This document shows positions 60,494-64,000 of a DNA stretch of 64,000 bases, piece after piece. Location: NCBI GenBank assembly GCA_023105745.1, contig JALGQZ010000003.1, positions 48,564,196-48,628,195 of the forward strand, written 5' to 3'. A program made the translations under genes and the position numbers. The notes below the pieces were generated by a model. That model was not told where the DNA came from. It did not search any database and saw only the letters and a program-made list of their open reading frames with translations. Each line of letters opens with the position of its first letter. Position 1 is the stretch's first letter. This DNA comes from Austropuccinia psidii (taxonomy: Eukaryota > Basidiomycota > Pucciniomycetes > Pucciniales > Sphaerophragmiaceae).

Positions 60494-61737
60494 TCACAAA
60501 GCGTTGAAGGCACCCAATGGCCCTGGAAAAGTGAGCAGACTAATATCATCGTTACATGTTTTAAAACTATGACACATAACAATAAGAAAAAGAAAAAAAT
60601 ACAAGCAATTTTGAAATACGAAATAATTATTTTTTGCAAAAAAAAAGCACAATTAGTTTGTGTTAAGTAAGAGAAAAAAAAGAGCTTACCTTGAGAATAA
60701 AACCCTAAGTGGTGGATGGCGCCACCGTGTCGATCGATTATTTCTTGCATGCGTTTTGGCATGGTCTTGAAAAGCTGATTGAGGTGCTGACTTGGGATGT
60801 CATTCCAGGCAGCAGTGATAGCTGCCTGAAGTTCGTCCATTGTTTGGGGCTGGTAAAAGGTGGAAACTTGCAACTTGATCTTCTTCCAAAGGTTTTCGAT
60901 CAGATTCATATCAGGAGAGTGAGGTGGCCACTGAAGTTTGACAAGGCCATTACGTTTGCGCCACTCTTGGCTGACTCAAGCAGTGTGAATTGGTGCCCCA
61001 TCTTCCATGAGGGTTAGTCGCTGGCGTCCAAGGACATATGGGGCCCGTTCCATGTGTTTGACGAATGGCCGAAGAGCCGGTTGGTAAACGTTGGAAACCA
61101 GGTCGGTGGCAGTTTGTCGGCCTTGGAGAATCACAAGGGGGCCTTTTGTGCCTCCACAAAAAGCCCCCCACACCATTACGGATCGGCGGCCTGATCGGTG
61201 ATTCACTGCCAAGTTCTCAAGGTTGAATTTTTTGCTAGCTGTCCTCCAAGCATGCACCCGATAAGATTTCTTGCCAAGCTCAAACAACGACTCGTCGGTC
61301 CAAATAACTCGAGCCCAATCAGTGATCCTCCAGTGTCGGTGTTCATGAGCGAACGCCAATTGTCTTTGAAAGTCTTACGGCCTGAGGTATGGTTTTTTAG
61401 GAGCGATTCTGGACTGCTTGCCAAGTTGGTGTATCTCTCGTTGGACGGTTCTTGTTGAGACTTGAGCTGTAAGCGTATTGGTAACTTGGGCAACAGTGAG
61501 GCGACGGTGGCGAGTGATTATTCTTGATAACTCCCAACAATCACGCTCGTTCATCTTGGTAGGATGGCCTGTCTTTGAAGTGGTTTTGCAAGTGCCTCAA
61601 AGGTTGAATCATTGGATGGTTTTGTAAACCGTTGATAGAGGTAGGTTTGAATGGGCTGCAATGGCCCGAAAGCTGAGGCCAGCCTTTTGCATTCCTACAA
61701 CCTGGGCCCTTAGTTCGATGTCTAAATAGACTGGCAT
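60494..61737 (-). pseudogene. Tc1-type DD34E transposase
   Basis: Starts MPVYLDIELRAQ at 61737. An N-terminal helix-turn-helix (GLSFRAIAAHSNLPLSTVY) for end binding is followed by a second one (LTVAQVTNTL). The DDE core has WTDESLFELG (D1), MEDGAPIHTA (D2) and SPDMNLIENLW (E), with exactly 34 residues between D2 and E. A last intron (60523-60689, GTAAGC...TTCCAG) leads to a short final exon ending TGA 60494. The whole protein stays in one frame but has four stops: TGA near 61614, TGA near 61605, TAA near 61376, and TGA 60978-60976 right after D2. The last is repaired to arginine by CGA, and TAA by CAA, so C-to-T changes explain them. Frameshifts are not required. Confidence 0.85.
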
Positions 61738-62094
61738 TGTGCAATTAAAAAAAAGTTATTTTAATTTTAAAAAGCATGCAAAAAAAGGTTAATGTAAAAA
61801 GACAGACCGATGGATATGGTGATTGTCAGCAACGACATGAACCAAGCTTTATAAAGGTGTTGAAAAATATTTGGAAAGGCCTTGTGACAAGGGATCATGA
61901 GTTGTTTTGGTGGAGCCGTCTTCTCATTGAGGCGATTTGTTTTGACGTCTTGATGAGATGGACAAATATGGATCATTTGTCCAAATATAGATGGAAGAAA
62001 AAAAAACAAAAAAATATTAAGAAGTTGGAAAAAAGGGGGGAGGAAGAGATTTTGACGAATCAGAAACCAGCGAGCGCGCGCGTCCTGTATGCGC

Positions 62095-62122
62095 GTGTTT
62101 CTGTACTTCTGTCAGGTCACTG
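62095..62122 (-). repeat. Right TIR of the Tc1 element
   Basis: GTGTTTCTGTACTTCTGTCA... ending CACTG at 62122, followed by TA. See the partner at 60386-60413. Confidence 0.8.
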
Positions 62123-62586
62123 TACAGTGTACAGTACAGTACGTGCAGTCCTTAAGATAGTGGAGCGTAACTAAGAAAACGTAGCAATGCTTGTGGCTAG
62201 GGACAGCTACGCCCAGACCTCAACCCCACGTGCCCAAGGGTTATAGGAAATTTCCATAAATCCCCCAAACCTAGATCATAACCCCTATGAAAAGTTAAAA
62301 TGTAAATAGTTATGAATTTCTTGTTGTATATAAACAGTGTGATATGTGAAATCAATAGCACTTTTTTTTTTTTAAAAAAAAAGGGACAGCTATGGGAACC
62401 AAACCATGAAAGTTTTTGTTTTATTTTTGATATCCTGCTATCCGATCCATACTTATTGAACATAAATATATGGGTTTTCATTGCTTCTTTAGCTGTTGAT
62501 TCTTTCTTTTTATGACAAGGGGCGACTTTGCAATAATACTTTAGTACTATGGCCTGTGTCTAGGGTGGGGGGCGGGCCCTCCTTAC
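62123..62586. other. Spacer between Tc1 and hAT elements
   Basis: No gene is seen. GGGACAGCTA occurs twice (62199 and 62382). A T12/A9 run lies at 62364-62384. A conspicuously C/G-rich tract (62563-62586) abuts the hAT end. Confidence 0.5.
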
Positions 62587-64000
62587 CAGTGGCATGCACT
62601 TGGCGGCCTTTTTTAATTCCTGTGGCACGCCAATGGCTGGTGGCGGCTGCGGCGCGCCACCTTTAAATTTGTGTACTAAGAAAAACTGCTATTCGTGCTT
62701 ATTTCTTTGGAATTTACAATAATAAAACTCAACAACAAATGCAATAATGTCATAATGAGTAGAAATTAAAGTAGAACACGCAAAACAAACACAAAAAGAA
62801 AATATTAAATATTAAATATCCATAGTATAGGGATCCCATATGGCAGTTCGTTGTTTAATGCTGTCATCTGCTGCAGACACATTTGTAACACCTACACAAA
62901 CCTGTTGATTTTCTTGCTCCCATAAGTCAAAATTGAACAAAGTATCTATGAAAGCATCTTGCCGAGAGGGGTCTTCCATATTTTCCTGCCCAAAAACGCC
63001 CTCCTCAAAAGTTTCTAGCTCAAGTGGTGAGGAGAAAAAGTCAAACCCAACCATGTAGTCATAATCTGTGGAATCTGCTACACATTCTTTGTTTTTTGAT
63101 TTTGTTGATTTCGTTTTTGTGCTGTCTTCTTGAAGAAGGTGAAGCTTGATTTGACTGATCATTTTGAGCGTATTTGGAAGCATTTGATTACGATATTTTG
63201 TTTTGATTGCTGAAATCACTGAGAAAAGACCTTCTACACCAGCTGCATGTGGAACAATTTCACATATTGTAATAGCCAGCTTTTTAAGGGGTAAACATTG
63301 AGGAGATTCTGGAAGTTTGAGCCAATAGTCAATAGCATTGTTGGTGAAAACTCCTACAAAGAAGCCAAATTAGTAATTTAGCTTAAAAAATATACCTCAA
63401 AAGACATACCATGCGATTGACTACCAAAGGGCTCATGTTGACTGTAATAGCGTTTAATTTGAGGAATTAGGAGTTTGGCATCTTCTTTATAATATTGCCA
63501 GTCCTTTGCAAGGACTAATATCATGACAGTAATGCTCTTCAAAGAATGCTTGAGTGAGACAGCGATGTTAAGAAACTTTGGATGTAAGAAAAAAGCGATT
63601 ATGTAAAGGTCAGAGTGAAATACCTTTTCTTGTCGATGGAGAGTTTTTAAACAGTGTTCTTTAAAGCCTTGGAACCGTTAATAAACAATGGATTGATTGT
63701 ATTGCCTTGAAAACTGTTGAGAATTCTTTCAAAATGTCCCCTAGCTCGGTCTGACGGTTCTCTAATTGAGCAATGCAGTCAACAATGGGCTTGAGAAGGG
63801 AAACAATCACATCGTTTGATGTGCAGTGATCGCGGTTTTCAATGATTGATATGACGGCTGAAGAAATTGTTGGTGTATCACTTGAAGGATTCTGGAAGAG
63901 GATGAGGCATTTCTTGAAGCCCTCCTCATGACTTTGAATGCTTAAGCAAACCTTTGCAAGGGAGTACCATTGTGATTCGCAAAGAGCTGAAAGGCCATGC
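62587..64000 (-). mobile_element. hAT transposon, one end and 3' half (continues past right edge)
   Basis: The proposed end starts CAGTGGCATGCACTTGGCGG, with the CAGTG-type terminus and GC-rich subterminal words (GGCACGCC, GGCGCGCCACC) seen in hAT elements. The transposase runs towards this end on the minus strand. The other end and the 8 bp target duplication lie outside or could not be paired. Confidence 0.6.
62812..64000 (-). pseudogene. hAT transposase, C-terminal half with dimerisation domain
   Basis: Read leftward from the edge: ESQWYSLAKVCLSI..., VIVSLLKPIVDCIAQLENR, IIAFFLHPKFLNIAVS, VLAKDWQYYKEDAKLLIPQI, then intron 63354-63409 (GTATGT...TTGTAG) and the hAT dimerisation block PLKKLAITICEIVPHAAGVEG through FSVISAIKTKYRNQMLP. 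An acidic tail (FDFFSSPLELETFEEG) follows to TAA 62812. The reading frame changes near 63675 (TVPRL-stop in one frame, RFQGFKEHC in the next), so this copy is probably broken. The N-terminal zinc finger and first catalytic residues are outside the window. Confidence 0.8.

Larger units (their letters stand above)
60386..62122 (-). mobile_element. Tc1/mariner (DD34E) transposon
   Basis: The 1737 bp element is bounded by 28 bp inverted repeats (60386-60413 and 62095-62122; 23 of 28 match) starting CAGTG and by TA on both sides (60384-60385, 62123-62124), the TA target duplication of this superfamily. It contains one transposase gene on the minus strand. Extra GTACAGT words lie just outside both ends (60302-60317, 62123-62143). 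Bases 61738-62094 are noncoding. Confidence 0.85.

Noticed and set aside
61776..62174. Plus-strand 132-codon open frame
   Set aside because: It spans the noncoding right part and the inverted repeat of the Tc1 element and has no domain; a shadow.

Overview
This window reads as a repeat-dominated, AT-rich eukaryotic (fungal) chromosome segment. Ty3-type chromoviruses with very long LTRs (about 1.8-2.2 kb), short GT-AG introns, PIF/Harbinger, Tc1, hAT and Copia remnants, and one small secreted-protein gene together fit a rust fungus (Pucciniales) with an inflated genome, such as Austropuccinia. That assignment is an inference from gene style and family resemblance, not a search result. I see no tRNA, rRNA or CRISPR.

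Left part, 1-27295, is a nest. The 3' end of chromovirus A (integrase tail, chromodomain, 3' LTR) enters from the left edge. A reverse-oriented solo LTR of family D (2936-27295, imperfect duplication TAGTT/TAGCT) was split by a decayed chromovirus C (2955-25431). C was later split inside its 5' LTR by the young chromovirus B (3461-13546, duplication ACACA). C also carries a solo Copia LTR (18129-19764, CTAAT/CTATT) holding a 5 x 60 bp tandem array.

Middle, 27296-32026: about 3.1 kb with no supportable gene, then a deleted Copia gag-protease fused to an LTR tail. From 32027 to 58833 lies a PIF/Harbinger transposon whose transposase (+ strand) and Myb-like/coiled-coil partner (- strand) converge. 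Chromovirus D (33917-56518, duplication GGACC) landed between the two genes, and chromovirus E (38261-49228, minus strand, duplication CCCTG) landed inside D.

Right part, 58834-64000: less repeat-like DNA with a probable 123-residue secreted protein gene (59628-60074, two exons), a Tc1 DD34E element with TA duplication (60386-62122), and the 3' half of a hAT transposase running off the right edge.

Most interesting point: four chromovirus copies from three families (B, C/E, D) share an extra ORF in front of Gag. It is built from a small leader exon and a conserved body with identical splice phases in all four copies. Its body overlaps the gag-pol frame at -1, and that second frame is also largely open. 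This suggests that splicing chooses between two overlapping products. No chromovirus here looks autonomous: B, the intact-looking one, has altered protease and integrase active-site residues; D has an altered reverse transcriptase motif; C and E are broken by stops and frameshifts.
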